Assembly (NCBI GenBank): GCA_011009095.1
Contig: VTPC01090926.1
Coordinates: 1-64,000, forward strand
From: Ignelater luminosus
Lineage: Eukaryota; Arthropoda; Insecta; Coleoptera; Elateridae
Direction: 5' to 3'
Length of the DNA: 64,000 bases
How positions within the stretch are numbered: the stretch's first letter is position 1; every line of letters begins with the position of its first letter. This document shows, piece by piece, positions 34,436 to 46,455 of this stretch. The notes under the pieces are model-generated. The model was not told the origin of the DNA. It saw only the letters and a program-made list of their open reading frames with translations, and searched no databases. The position numbers and the translations under genes are program-made.

Positions 34436-37400
34436 TACTGTTGCCAATTTTTTACCTGTGAATTTGGCAAGTAACAACTTCGTGTTAACCTTAAGGTATT
34501 TCTAAAGATCATTTTTTACTCTGATGGTTCTAGTCGATTTAGTGCACAGAGTTTCGGCTGGAAACTGCTAGACAGATACTTTAATCTGGCGGTATCAAGC
34601 ACGAGAGAAAATACAATGCACCATCACCACGTAATCCCTTCTATTCACCACCTCTAGCATTATCGAACAGCTTTTATTTTACATTAATAGTATTTTATTA
34701 CCTTTTTTATCAAAATTACAATTACTTTTCTTATGATGTTGAAGTATTAACATTATTCTCGTTGAGTAGTTTAAAAATCAAATTTTACGATTATTCAGAA
34801 ACCATTAAGTAGATTAGACATTTTCTGAAATTAGTTGCTCTGTGCCTCGAGATTGTTGAACAAGCGCTTTATTATCTTTATGTCAATAGCAAATAAACCG
34901 TAATTTAAGATTTTCCTTCTAGTTGTACCGCATTTTTCTCTTTTTCTTATTATCTCTGTACATTTCATTTCATCACTTCAATATTTCTGGATTACCAAGT
35001 TTCTGTTCATTAGCATGTAAAAAGGGTTTCCAAGAAATTGCAGAAAGCCACTAATTTATAAAGTTGCATGCAAATTGCAAATTTTTGCAGTAATCTGAAA
35101 CTAAATTAAAGATTGAAAGACTTGTAAGAATTCTCGAATCAAGCAAATTATTTGATCTTCTTATTTTCCGGTGAACCAACCGCTAAAAATCAAGGGAATT
35201 GTATAAAATTATACGCCTTGAGGGAAATAGAGAAAGATAATAAAATTACGATTTCTCTTCTGGAGAGTGCTTGTAAACTAGAAATAAATCCTTTTCATAT
35301 TTCTGGCTCGGTAATTAATAATAACGGCAATAATGCCAACACTACTTTTCTTATAGTGACGCAAGTGTATTTTATCGGTCATAAAGGAGCAACATTTTGA
35401 AAATGATAAATAACTAAATATTATAAAACGACAGTAAACTTAAAATGCTACTTTGATGTTTGTGCGTTGGTAATGGAAAATTATTAGTTAAAACGCGAAT
35501 CGTCATTAAATTTCTAATCTTATCCACTAAGCAAAGTTAAAATATTTATGATATCCATCGACTTACAAGTTTAGCGCCCATTAAAACGTAAAGTGTTTTT
35601 ACGTTAATAATATGTATAAAGCAACAACTAACGACATAATCTTTATATAACTTAATAAGAACATGCATATTTTACAGGCTCTAAATGTAAGGGAAGGTTT
35701 TTGTATACATGCAAGCTAATCCATTGAATTTAACCGGGAAACTGTGTGAGCACGCAAAACTGTTACAAATTCATAATTTACATCACCACATGAAACAGGT
35801 TATTAATCCTCCATCAAATACCAGCATTTTAAATTCGTGCAGATTATCGTATCAAATCTATGAAAAACCTTTATATGGACTTTTCCATATCTGAAAATGA
35901 GAACACAAAAAGAACATGTCAGTGATACGTAAATGCAATGGATATATATATCTTCGTTTCAGTTCACTTTAATATTTCGAACTTTGCTTTGATGAGTTTT
36001 TTCAGGATTTGCTCTTTCTTTTGGGATTATCCAAGCGTTTAGTGAATGTGCATGACGTACATTTAGAGTTAAAACGTATATTAGAGCTTATCGGAAAAAT
36101 AATTTTTAATATTTTATTCATATCGTCTTTCTTTGTATTCTAGATATGCCCTGTTGGTTATTTTTTCCTTAACAACGTATTTGAGTGTCATTTCTCAGTG
36201 CTGAAATATGTCGCTAGCAAATTACAGATGCATTGTACCTCTAAATAGAACTTTATGATAGAAGAGGTAGACGAGCTGAGAATTGCAAATTCGATCAAAT
36301 TAGACAAAAGTTGTTCAGAAAAACTTTAAAAATGTTTTAGACATATGATTTTATTTTTCTTTAATGGAACGCTTACTCGATTTTAATAGCGTTGAATAGC
36401 TTGTTTTAAATGTTTTTCTGCAGAAAATAAACAATTTCTGCTTTTTTTCTAAGTTTTGTGGAAATGTAATTGGGATTGTTTTATCTCAACTCGGTGGACC
36501 CTTTTTTCATTGTGCACTGCATCTACTTCAATTACCCTCTTCAGGTAGAGATATATTATTAAGACATTTTCGCTGAAAGCAGAAACGGTTGTTTCCTAAT
36601 TTGCAATCAATCAAAATTGCAATTAGCGATTTAGCACGATACGCAAATATTGTTAAGCTTGCCTTTACAATTGGCATTAAAAAGGGAAATTTCTAAATAG
36701 CAAATCAATAAGTAAAACATAAAGACTTGCAAAACGCCAAGACTGTAAGACGATCAAATACTCAGAAAGAGGCTTCAAGAACTTAGAGTTTATATCCCAG
36801 ACAGATGGCGGAACCCGTGGTTGAAATAATTGTAAACTGGCTTTATTGATGCCTGACGATGATTTGTTAGTGACGTTGCAAAAGGCAATAAATCCTTACT
36901 CAGATTATGTTGTAAGGGAATCGGTAACAAAGTTCCTTCGAAATAAAAAAAAAACGATTCTGGTGCTGTACATAAAGGTGATAAAAAATTTAATTGACTT
37001 GATTACTTGTAACGTAAGTATTAGCAGTGCAGATAACCTTAGTTAGATTTGCAAAAACGTGACGTTTGTAAGTCAGAAAAAGGCCATGACTTTACCACTT
37101 AAAAAAAGATATGTTCTTTATTTCGGTTGTAACACTCCTTCTTTCGCTTTTCAATCACTTCTGCATGGTACCACCTATATGTAAAAGCATCACAGAGAAA
37201 AAGAAATTTCCTAAACCTACAGAAGATTTTGTCTTGATGCAGAGAACAAGAAAAGAGATGTTTAATGATGATTCATACATCTGCCACGGTGCGTCTTCTC
37301 CGCTATAGATTTTAACCCAAGAAAAGCAAAATGGTGTTGTTTGCAATCTGAAGCTGTTAAAGACCAAAGTGCAGTTGCTGAGATCAAAACTTTGATAATG

Positions 37401-39079
37401 GAATCTTCTCAACACAAATTTCCAAGTAATTTTACTTCGGTTGTGCTTCAGCAAAGCAGATGATCTTGCATTGTAACAATCTTTAAGAACGTATTATTTC
37501 TGGTTTAAAGGTTACTCACCAAATCACTTAATGCTTATTAGAAACAATCCGGCTAATGATGACTCATCTCATTATGGGCCGTGGGTGTCAGACGAGTTTT
37601 AAAAGTAAATTGAGATCTAACAATACTATGATAAACCACAAGTCTGTTATTTAACAAATACAAATAAACGATAAAACAAAACACAGTTTAACTCACAGAT
37701 GTTTCTAGATCGTGTTTATTGATCCAAGTACCATTCTATACACCTTTGTGAGGTTATGAACAATATTATCTCTGTTGAATTTCTAGCTCAAATTAATAGG
37801 AAAAGCAAATTATTCTTGATTTTCTATGATAAACAACAGGATTTTTACTTGAAGCAACTTCGCAAACCATTAATGGACTCGCCCTTATAACGAATGTATT
37901 TAGGAAACCAAACAAAAAACTTTGGTTAGGTCCAAAAGCTAAAATAAAACGTTCACAACACCGAATAAACAAACTAACGCTATATTTATTCAGATTCGCT
38001 GAAGAAATAGAATTTTTGATTGCAAGATGCTACTTGCAAATATCATAATCAACCTGTTGGTTGTGCAACGACTTTCACAATGCCTTTGTCTCAGATCAAA
38101 ACGGAAGGACCACGCCTATAACGAATGTCCGCCCTCCCACCAAATTTCAAAATGTGAACTGACTGAAATCATACAAATTAAACTGAAGGGAAAACCAATG
38201 GCGTAGGATCAATGTTTCGCTTTTTTAAATTAAATTAGAATTTCTAAAGAATTATCAACCACAACTAAAACTTTTTTACGGGAGAATAACAAATATTCAA
38301 AAAAATATTAAAATCGAACCGTTAAAGAATGTTTCATTAGGGGATTTCACGAAGACAATAAAATTCGCATTTTTCTATAAACGATGATTTTAAATAAGAA
38401 AAGTTTGAAAATATAGAATTCCTAATTCAATTTAATCAATAAACAAATCAAATTTTGAATTCAACAATAAATTATGGAAATTAAGTTTAAAAAAGTCGAG
38501 AGTATACATCCCCATTATTTTATGTGTCATAAATTATGACACTCTCATACGAACTTAGAGTAATGAAAACTTGGCGGTATTTTAGAAAATTTAAATAATT
38601 TATAGCTACGAGTAACGAACCTTTACAGCATTTTGCAGCAAAGCACCAGATGGACTGATGAATGCGGACTGTTTGCAAACTCTTCGGAATTGAGTCTCCA
38701 GGCGCTGTTGCTGCTAATAGAGACCGGCATCCATCCGATTCTGTTACACATGCTGTCTACATAAAATTAAGCATACAACATGCGACCTAATACAAGTGTT
38801 CAACTTTTTCAGTACAGCAGATATGGCTGGGCTTCTGTCGTGACTTGAAGATAGTATCTATGACGATGAGTCTACAATTTGGATATGCAAACCACCGTTA
38901 CTTTTTATGGAAAGCAAACAGTCACGTAAGAACTTTGCGCTACGTAAATAGACTGATTTCAGAGAAAATCTTTAAACAAAACTACATTCAGACTTCGGAA
39001 AAATCATAATAGATCAAAATTAATCAGTTTGCAAATTCTCTTGATTTAGCAAAATCTTTTTGTGGACTCTCAAATGCGC
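34436..39079. other. no gene recognised
   Basis: AT-rich, with only short frames (for example 35152-35400, 36846-37046, 37111-37308) that match nothing I know. Two similar short stretches, both containing TATAACGAATGT, occur near 37887 and 38115 and may be leftovers of a repeat. From about 38600 the composition becomes slightly less AT-rich, leading to the repeat-borne pseudogene at 39080. Confidence 0.45.
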
Positions 39080-39197
39080 GAGCTGTTCAAAGACTACCAA
39101 AATGTTCAACAATCTGCTTCAGAGTCACAAGAAGATAGCTTGGTAAGGATTTCGTCTAATAGGCCAGTCAATATCGACATAAAAAAGGGCAAACATA
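39080..39197 (+). pseudogene. possible upstream part of the repeat-borne pseudogene
   Basis: Immediately left of the fold-back element, a weak plus-strand similarity (CFRVTRR, stop, LGKDFV) fits the FKLVVxxFLGN block that precedes the SHLDF.P block in the same protein family seen at 41105-41345. If correct, the fold-back element inserted into this gene copy. The match is short and contains stops. Confidence 0.2.
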
Positions 39198-41082
39198 GCA
39201 AAAATTAGGGTAGTTCTGATTTTTTTAATATGTTGTTAAGACCCTTACGGGTAATGTAGATCCAAATTTGCAACCCTGAAAAACCTGTGCTATCTCCGTA
39301 GTGGCCAAAAAACAGCAAATTCTTCGCACATGTTTTGGTTTTCTGATCACATCTCCTGAACTATGCGTGTTGCCGAAAATGTTATTCATATCTCTTTTAA
39401 AGCAAATTAAATTTGCTACAATTTGAGATTGGAATGGGCTCTGAATATCTATTAGTTACCGAAATACAACTTTAAAAATATTGGCAATTTTTTCCAAAAA
39501 GTGACATTTTTTCGCTACGGTCATGTTTGGAGCTAAGTATTGGCAAAAAGACTTGTCCTACAATAAAAGCTATCGACAAGAATTTTTAGGAAATTTAAGT
39601 AGCTTTAATTTAAGCGCAAGACGGTGCCCGTGGGCCTGATAGCATCATCGCAGAACACACAACATTCGTCGAGGTGGATGGTGGTTATCCGATCCACAAG
39701 CTTGTCTGGCATTGCAATGACTTAGTCAGAACAATTGTGGCAGGATACGTCAGCTACATGTTTAACCATTTTGGGCGAAGTGAGTACCCAGAGGATGCAG
39801 CCTTCAGGGGCCTAAAAACAGCTTAACGTTTGGGTCGCTATGCTGCTCTCTCTACCAGTCTAATACAGTTTGAGGAGTCGACACTAATTAAAGTACCCTA
39901 AGAAAAAGTACTTGCCAATGACCAAAACAAACGCCGTCTGATTAAAATGCTCTGCACTGAGTTTAATAAACAGGGGATTGAGACCAGACAGAATGTAGAA
40001 AACGCTGACACAGATATCGTCAAGACTGCTCTCTCTAAGAGTTCATCCTATAAAAATGTCATAGTGATTGGGGATGATGTGGATTTATTGGTCTTGCTCA
40101 ATGGCTTGGGTTCCACCTCTATGAACGTGTACTTCCAGAAAAGCGAGAGAAGCGGGTCTGGGTGCATCCATTTTTCCACCACCTTATTCGCCTGTGGAGA
40201 CCTTGAATACCTACAAAGATTTGCGCTATTTCTTCACGCCTTTAGTGGCTTTGACACCATCTCTGCCCTATTCTGGCAGGAAAAGACAAAATGGTGCTAG
40301 CCAAAATATTTTTGCAAGCAGATTCTAGCCAAAAGGCGATAGCCACAGCTGGTGAGAAGCTCCTCGTGGCTATCTATTAAGGAGATGACGCCGAGTCTCT
40401 AAACATCCTCTGTTGGACGTGCTTCTTCAAGTCAGCAGCCACAGCCAAAGTGAACCTTGCTCGCCTCCCACTACCAACGACGCTGCAAAGTACCACGCGT
40501 TTCGCACTTACTATTAAGTACAGAAAACCACTGCAACATTTCTCCCAAGATGGTTGAACACGTAGCTAACGTATCCTGCTACAATTGCTCTCACTGAGTC
40601 ATTGCAATTCCAGACAACCTTGTGGATCAGATAACCACCATCCACTACGACGAATGTTGTGTTTTTTGCGTTGATGTTGTCAGGCTCACGGGCACCGTCT
40701 TGCGATTAAATTAAAGCTAATTAAATTTCCTAAAAAATCTTGTCGATAGCTTTTATTGTAGGACAAGTCTTTTTGCCAGTATTTAGCTCCAAACATGACC
40801 GTAACTAAAAAATGTCACTCTTTAGAAAAAATTGCAAATCTTTGAAAAGCCGTATCTTGGTAACTAATGGATGTACAGAGCTTTAAAAAAGATAATATCT
40901 TCGGTAAAACGTATAGTTAGCTTAGAAGATATAGTCAAAAAACCCAAACAAGTGCAAAGATTTTGTTGTTTTTTGGCCACTACGCAGGTAGCACAGGTTT
41001 TTCGGGGTTGCAAATCTGGATTTACACTACCCGTAGGGGTCCTGACAGCATATTAAAAAATCAGAACTACCCTATTTTTTGC
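39198..41082. mobile_element. fold-back element, ~550-bp inverted arms around an XPG-like gene
   Basis: The left arm (39198-39777) and right arm (40544-41082) are inverted copies, roughly 85% identical by eye. Both start from the outside with GCAAAAA(T/A)TAGGGTAGTTC. They share blocks such as TAGTGGCCAAAAAACA, GGTCATGTTTGGAGCTAA and CTTGTCCTACAATAAAAGCT. The left arm has about 37 extra bases near 39410-39450. The arms do not stop at the gene start: they run about 160 bases into the coding sequence, so the right arm encodes the same N-terminal segment on the minus strand. The core (39778-40543) holds the rest of a broken gene. I found no clear target duplication. Long arms suggest a fold-back DNA transposon, or an inverted duplication of one end of a larger element. 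Confidence 0.75.
39620..40517 (+). pseudogene. XPG/FEN-like nuclease-fold protein of a mobile element
   Basis: The frame from 39620 to 40300 is continuous except for TAA at 39824-39826 and 39899-39901. It contains VDGGYPIHKLVW, YVSYMFNHFG and FEESTLIKVP. Then, in the open part from 39947, come NADTDIVKTAL, VIVIGDDVDLLVLL (residues 38-51 of that part) and FLHAFSGFDTISALF (Asp at residue 103). These acidic blocks match the E/DAD, xDDxDLL and GxD elements of the XPG/FEN-type PIN-like nuclease fold. After a frameshift near 40290 the next frame continues with LAKIFLQADSSQKAIATAGE and FKSAATAKVNLARLP up to about 40517, with a further TAA at 40378-40380. I know this pattern from repeat-associated proteins in invertebrates. 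An XPG-type nuclease is known from Academ transposons, but that assignment is only a suggestion. Confidence 0.6.
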
Positions 41083-41104
41083 GAAACTACAAGCAACTAT
41101 TTAG

Positions 41105-41345
41105 TTGAGAATATGTTATTACTTGCAAAGAGTCTTTAAAGATCCACTTTTCTATTCCCACTTGGATTTCCTTCCCGACAACAGCATGATTAGTGTTGAG
41201 AATGGTGAGTGCATTCACCAAAAAACTGAAACGATGAAGAAACGATGTTATAGGAAAAAAGAAATTTCATGTCGGACGCCTGACAGAGATGGTCTTAAGC
41301 AGCTACACAAGCGATAGACAAAGCGACGTCGAAAGTAGAAGCAAA
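41105..41345 (+). pseudogene. C-terminal fragment of a repeat-borne insect protein
   Basis: The open part, 41105-41317, contains FYSHLDFLPDNSMISVENGE followed by CIHQKTETMKKRCYRKK. This fits a protein family present in many copies in insect genomes, with the pattern HSHLDFFPEN, SDEHGERFHQ and MEKRYQGKW near its C-terminus, ending in a basic tail. Here the tail reads HKR, stop, KRRRK. Function is unknown; the family is usually unnamed and behaves like a repeat. The fragment lies directly right of the fold-back element, and its upstream continuation may lie left of it at 39080-39197. Confidence 0.45.
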
Positions 41346-44300
41346 TCTTTATAGGTATATGTTGTTGTCTAAATTATGGTGATTTCTTATGCAGAAACGG
41401 CAGTCTAGATTGCGATTATCAGTTCTAATAACTCATATATATATGGTAATAAGGTCTTCCTTGAGCATATAAGTTTTGACGCAGTATTTTCAGATAGTTT
41501 CGTAGATATTATTATTTAGGAATAAATTCTTTGATCGCTAGTTTAACGAGAATTGGCTGTTGCTACTAAAGTGAGAAAAACGGTGTAGATTTAGTTGTTT
41601 TAACCTAATAGATCTGAAAACATGTTAGCCGAGTTTTACGGGTTAGTAGCTTTTCCACCTTAATAAACAGGTTGTAGCAGACGTGAAGGTTTTTTATCAG
41701 TGGAAGCTTAGAGCTTTGTTAAGAATTTGCTTTCAAGCGGGAGATCCAATCTAAAACGAATAGGAGACCACAGTAACGCGTTTCCTTGAAACTCCTTAAA
41801 TAAAGGAAACCGTTTTGTTCCGCGACATCTTTACTAAGAGACTGTGGTTTTTCATAAACTAGCAACACGTTCTTCTTATTCTCCTGATTATGGTCGAAAA
41901 ATGTCTTAAGTTAACTAAGTCAATCGATCGTTATATTTCTCTTATTTCTTTTAATTTCTTCGTTGACATTAATGATTACTTGCTTTTTAAGACATTTTCT
42001 ATAACAGAGCGGTGTTTTTATTTTGTTGTTCCGATAAATTATTGCATAAATTCTTAATTTCATTTATGTACACGCAACCACAAATGACCCTCATCAATGT
42101 CGACTGTCGAGCTTTTTACAGCTTATAAAAGTATTATCGCCTACCAAATTTAAAAGTATTATCTCTAAATGTCCTATTCACAAATATATTTCTTTTTATG
42201 CCATTCTTAATTGCCCTTTAAGTTTCTCTTGGTACATATTTAGGTTAACTTTTGTTACGGTTAAGAATAAAAATCGTACAGTAGATTCACGTTCCGTTAA
42301 CTTATGTGAAAGAAAGTTAAGGATTTTCCTTTAAGCATTTCTTGCTTTTGTTGAAAAGAAAGAAGTTTTTGCAATAGCCTTTCCGCAAGCGATTGCAAAA
42401 CTTTTCTTAGTTTGTTATTACTCAAAATAAATACCTATCTTACATTTTACCAAACAAGAGGAAAACAGAGATAAAGGAAAAACTACGTTAGAAACTTGTA
42501 TTCATTTGTTAGTTGTTTTAATTGCTTTTATTTTAATTTAGTACTCGGCCACTTTAAACTCTGTTGAACAAAGCAGAATTGATATTTTATAAGAAGCTTT
42601 AAAAATTAGAGCACTGTTGACATTAACATTCAAAATAATAATAATAAGCATTGTATGTATCTGTAATATGTAAACTTAAAATATAATTGTGTCACATTCA
42701 TGAACTACAAAAGCATAGGAATTTGAAATAAGGGAGTTGTTGTTTGTTATAATGAACGTAAATCTAAAATATACACAGGAATGTTTTCTAATTGCAATTT
42801 AATGTTGTTCATATTTATTAAATATGCAAATCTTATCACTATTGGTAACAATTTATAAACAACAGACATTATTCGCAATCATGGATTTAGTATCACTCCC
42901 CTATGTAGTAAACAAAGCTGGGATTTCAAGGTAAATGTATATCCATTAATTTTGATTAGTTACTAAAACGCTTCTTGAATTAAATGTATTTGATTAGATT
43001 TAGATATATTGCTGTGAATTCTGGAAGAATGTAAGTTATATGATTTAAATAAGATATTTCCACAATTGTGAGAATGTTTATAAAAATCTATTTTAGTACT
43101 TAGCATTTCTAAAATCAGAGTTAGCAAAATTATATGAATACTAAATCTATTGTATTCAATAAGATTTATTTAAATGAATAGTTTAGCAACAACCAAACAG
43201 AGAAATTCAATACTAAATTTGAAGAATGTAAAATAAAAAACGAGGAGGATAAACAAAAGCAAGCCTATAATTTAAATAAATGTAAGTTGAGGATTTTATG
43301 GTCGGCCAGCAGCTTCATCTTAAATCAGCTAAACAAAAAGACCTGATATCTACTACACTAAATGACCTTACGAAAAACAATCTTAATTAACTAAATCTTA
43401 AGATACAAAAACAAAACGAAAACAAGCCAAACAAAACGTTTTACTACAAAACAATGCTTGCTACGTTTTCGACAATTGTACCTATACTTAAACTCAAGTG
43501 AGCACTTATACATACAAAAGGCTTCAGATCAAACCTCATTAATTAGTTTAGGCAACACTACGCGTCTTTTTATCACAATAAAATAAATTTGGTAATATAA
43601 TAGTTCAAAAGAACCAAAGACCTTCTAAACTTTCTAACAACAAAACTTTTATTTTTATTTTGTTTTCCTTTAAATCCCTGGTTTATAATTTGCAAGTAAC
43701 ATCAACGCAATATCCTCTTCTCGATAAGCTTAAAGTCTCCCCATTTATAAATAACGATAACACGGCGCCTTTGAATACTCGCATTTTCTTTCTATTATGT
43801 AGGTCATAAAATTGACAGATTGCAAAGGTGTATTTATTTAATTTTGTTGGGATAAGCACAACAAAACTTTTTTACTCGTCAGTCGCAGCGTAGAACTGAC
43901 GCCAAGATAACGCAAGACAGGTGGTTGAAGATCTTTCTACTCTAGTATAACTAGCTTTCGACTATAAAGATTTACTAATAAAACAATGAGAATTCCCATT
44001 GATCATCTCGCGGTAAATTGCGTTAAGACCGCGGTCGAGTTAAGTCGAAATATAAATCAAGGATAGGGTCGTGATCGCTGCCACCTCACGGTACGGCGGC
44101 GCCGAGGTTTGATTTCACTTGATATCCTGTAGGAAATGAATTCCGTATACTTGATTTTACATACCCTACGACAATTAAAGTTACTTTATTTGAACAGTAT
44201 TACGGAGTGGTCTAGAATTATTAATTTTAATAGTCAAGTTTTTGACAAACCCACAATTTATTTTTAGACTTTTGCTACATACACCCTCCCCCTAATGAAT

Positions 44301-44607
44301 TTTCAGTTGAATAGTGTCACCTACCTATTTAATCCCGATTAATTTTTAGTTATCTTTGTTGCAAAGCCTTCAAAATAATTCAATGGTAAAAATATTGTAT
44401 ATCTTGGTAATGCCGCAACTAGGGCCGGACTACTTTTCGATATCTCTGTATTGTCGATAATGATATATCAGCAAAGTAATGTATTGGTATATCAGGTACT
44501 AAACCTTAGGTCACGTTTGGCCCCCATTCCGGAAATGATCGAATACGGAGAGCACAATTTCAGTCAGTGATTCTCATTAATCGGACTTTTCAACTGCAAG
44601 AGATTAC
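41346..44607. other. no gene recognised
   Basis: AT-rich. A slightly GC-richer patch at 44030-44120 contains GGTACGGCGGCGCCGAGG and has no recognisable coding content. Nothing else stands out. Confidence 0.5.
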
Positions 44608-44611
44608 CTAC

Positions 44612-44839
44612 TGTGATGATATTAAAAATGTAAATGTGATGATATTAAAAATGTAGTGATATTTGAAAATGATAAAAAAAAAGAGAGTATAAAAAAATTT
44701 TGTTTTTTTTGATAAATGTAATGACAGTAACATATAAATAAATTAATATTGTCAAGAAAATAGCATTTTAATAAAAAAATTAAGAACCAAACGAAGAAAA
44801 ATAAGGACCCTGAGAAAAAGAGCTCTCCATATCATAATA
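44612..44839 (+). repeat. 5' LTR of the Gypsy element
   Basis: It starts TGTGATGATATTAAAAATGT and contains a second copy of that string at 44635, a 23-base tandem repeat. A TATAAAAA box at 44688-44695 is a plausible promoter, and AATAAA near 44738 a plausible polyadenylation signal. The end is placed by the 51-bp match to the 3' remnant (44789-44839 against 48372-48422, two differences). The start is placed by the CTAC target duplication. Confidence 0.7.
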
Positions 44840-44847
44840 TAAAAAAT

Positions 44848-44863
44848 TGGCGTCCCAACGTGG
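44848..44863 (+). other. primer-binding site
   Basis: TGGCGTCCCAACGTGG lies 8 bases after the LTR end. Apart from one inserted T it matches TGGCGCCCAACGTGG, which is complementary to the 3' end of a lysine tRNA in other retroelements. The primer identity is therefore probably tRNA-Lys. Confidence 0.6.
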
Positions 44864-44925
44864 TAAGGCAAGTTAAATAAAAGACATAATTATCATTTTG
44901 TTAGTTGTCTGTTGGTAGTGGAAAG

Positions 44926-46455
44926 ATGTCAAAGCGAGGTAAATCGGTAGATAGTAGAAAAAGGGACAAAAGAGAGGAAGAAAATATTGAAATTGAACAG
45001 ATGGAAGAAGAAAGTACAAGTATGGAGGAGACCATGGGAGATGTTGAAAAGGGAGATAAAGAGCAAAAAGAAATAAGACAACAACAACCTGATTTACTTA
45101 AAATATTAATAGAAATAAAACAAGACCAAGATAAAAGATTTGAAGACCAAACTAAAAGATTTGAAGACCAAACTAAAAGAGTAAAAGACCAAACTAAAAG
45201 ATTAGAAGAGATTAAACAGGATAATACTAAAAGATTTGAAGAAATCAATCATAATCAAGAGAAAAGATTTGAAGAAATTAAAAGAAAATTTGAAGATCAT
45301 GAGAATAGATGGGATAATATTGTTAAAAACATGAGAGGTGAAATACAAGAAGAGGTGAATAATAAGATAGATGAATGTCAGAATGAAATGCGTAGGAAAA
45401 TAGAAAGACACCAAGAAGAAATTATCAACATGTTACAAATAAGGGATGCAGATATAAATGAGAAAATTAAGGAGCAAGAAAAAGCACAAGAAAACTACCA
45501 GCAGAATGTGAAAATAGAATTAGAAAAAATAAACAAAAATGTCGAAGAGAAATCAACAGCAGGTAATCATGGACCAAGTCATTATTGTATATTAGATAGC
45601 GGGATTCAAAATATGGCAAAATTTTCAGGAAACCACAAACTAATAAATCCAAAAATATTCATAAAGAATTTAACCTACCATTTGGACAATATAAAAAAGC
45701 AGATGTGTGGAATTTATGATCACAGTGTTATAATGCAGAACATTAAATTGGTTTTAGCAGGGGATGCACAGAAGTGGTTCTATATTCACGAGGATGAATT
45801 TAAAAATTTTGATGAATTTAGGAACGCATTTATAAAAAAATTTTGGGGAAGATATCAGCAAAGGGAAATAAAAAACAATTTATCGTATGGAAGATATGAT
45901 CCCAAATATAGAACCACGAGGGAAAAATATGTGTTAGATCGCTTTTATGTCATTCAACAACTGGATGACAAATTAGACACATCCGAAATCATACAGCAAT
46001 TGGCAGAACATTTCGAAAATGATATATACCGTCACATTTACACAGCAAACATTTAAGAATTTGATGTGTTCTTAGAAATTTTAAAGAGTTACGACAAGGT
46101 AGACGAAAATAGATACAAGAGATCCAATGCATACAAGGAAAACATAAATCCACATACTCCGGATGATCAACCAAGAACTTATTATAATAGATATAGTCAG
46201 AACAATAATAATCTAAGGAATAATTACCAAAACAAAAGGTGTTATGAAAAAAATAGATTTGAGAAGAGAGATGACCAACAAAAAAATGAAAAATATTATT
46301 ATAATAAAGATAGAACGGTAAATAAAGGGAAAGACAATTATGAAGAAAGAAAAATACCAATAAATTACAGTAAAAAAGAAATAACGGTAGAGGTAGAGGT
46401 ACATGAGGAAAAAGCATTGAAAGAATTAAATAAAGTAAGGGGGGAGGATTTTTAA
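44926..46455 (+). pseudogene. Gypsy gag with one in-frame stop
   Basis: The first ATG in frame is at 44926 (MSKRGKSVDSRKRDKREEE). Gag proteins form the particle that packages the element RNA. The N-terminal 190 residues are highly charged and predicted coiled coil, with a 7-residue tandem repeat RFEDQTK (45136-45200). A globular part follows (about 45590-46056), with HKLINPKIFIKNLTYHLD and AQKWFYIHEDEFKNFDEF, like the capsid region of Gypsy gag. TAA at 46054-46056 interrupts the frame, which then continues to 46455 as an Asn/Arg/Lys/Tyr-rich tail. No CCHC zinc knuckle is present; the basic tail may serve in its place. Pol follows in the -1 frame. Confidence 0.8.

Noticed and set aside
40871-41056. 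61-codon frame in the right arm of the fold-back element
   Set aside because: It lies in the non-coding part of the inverted arm and the equivalent left arm sequence has no matching frame.
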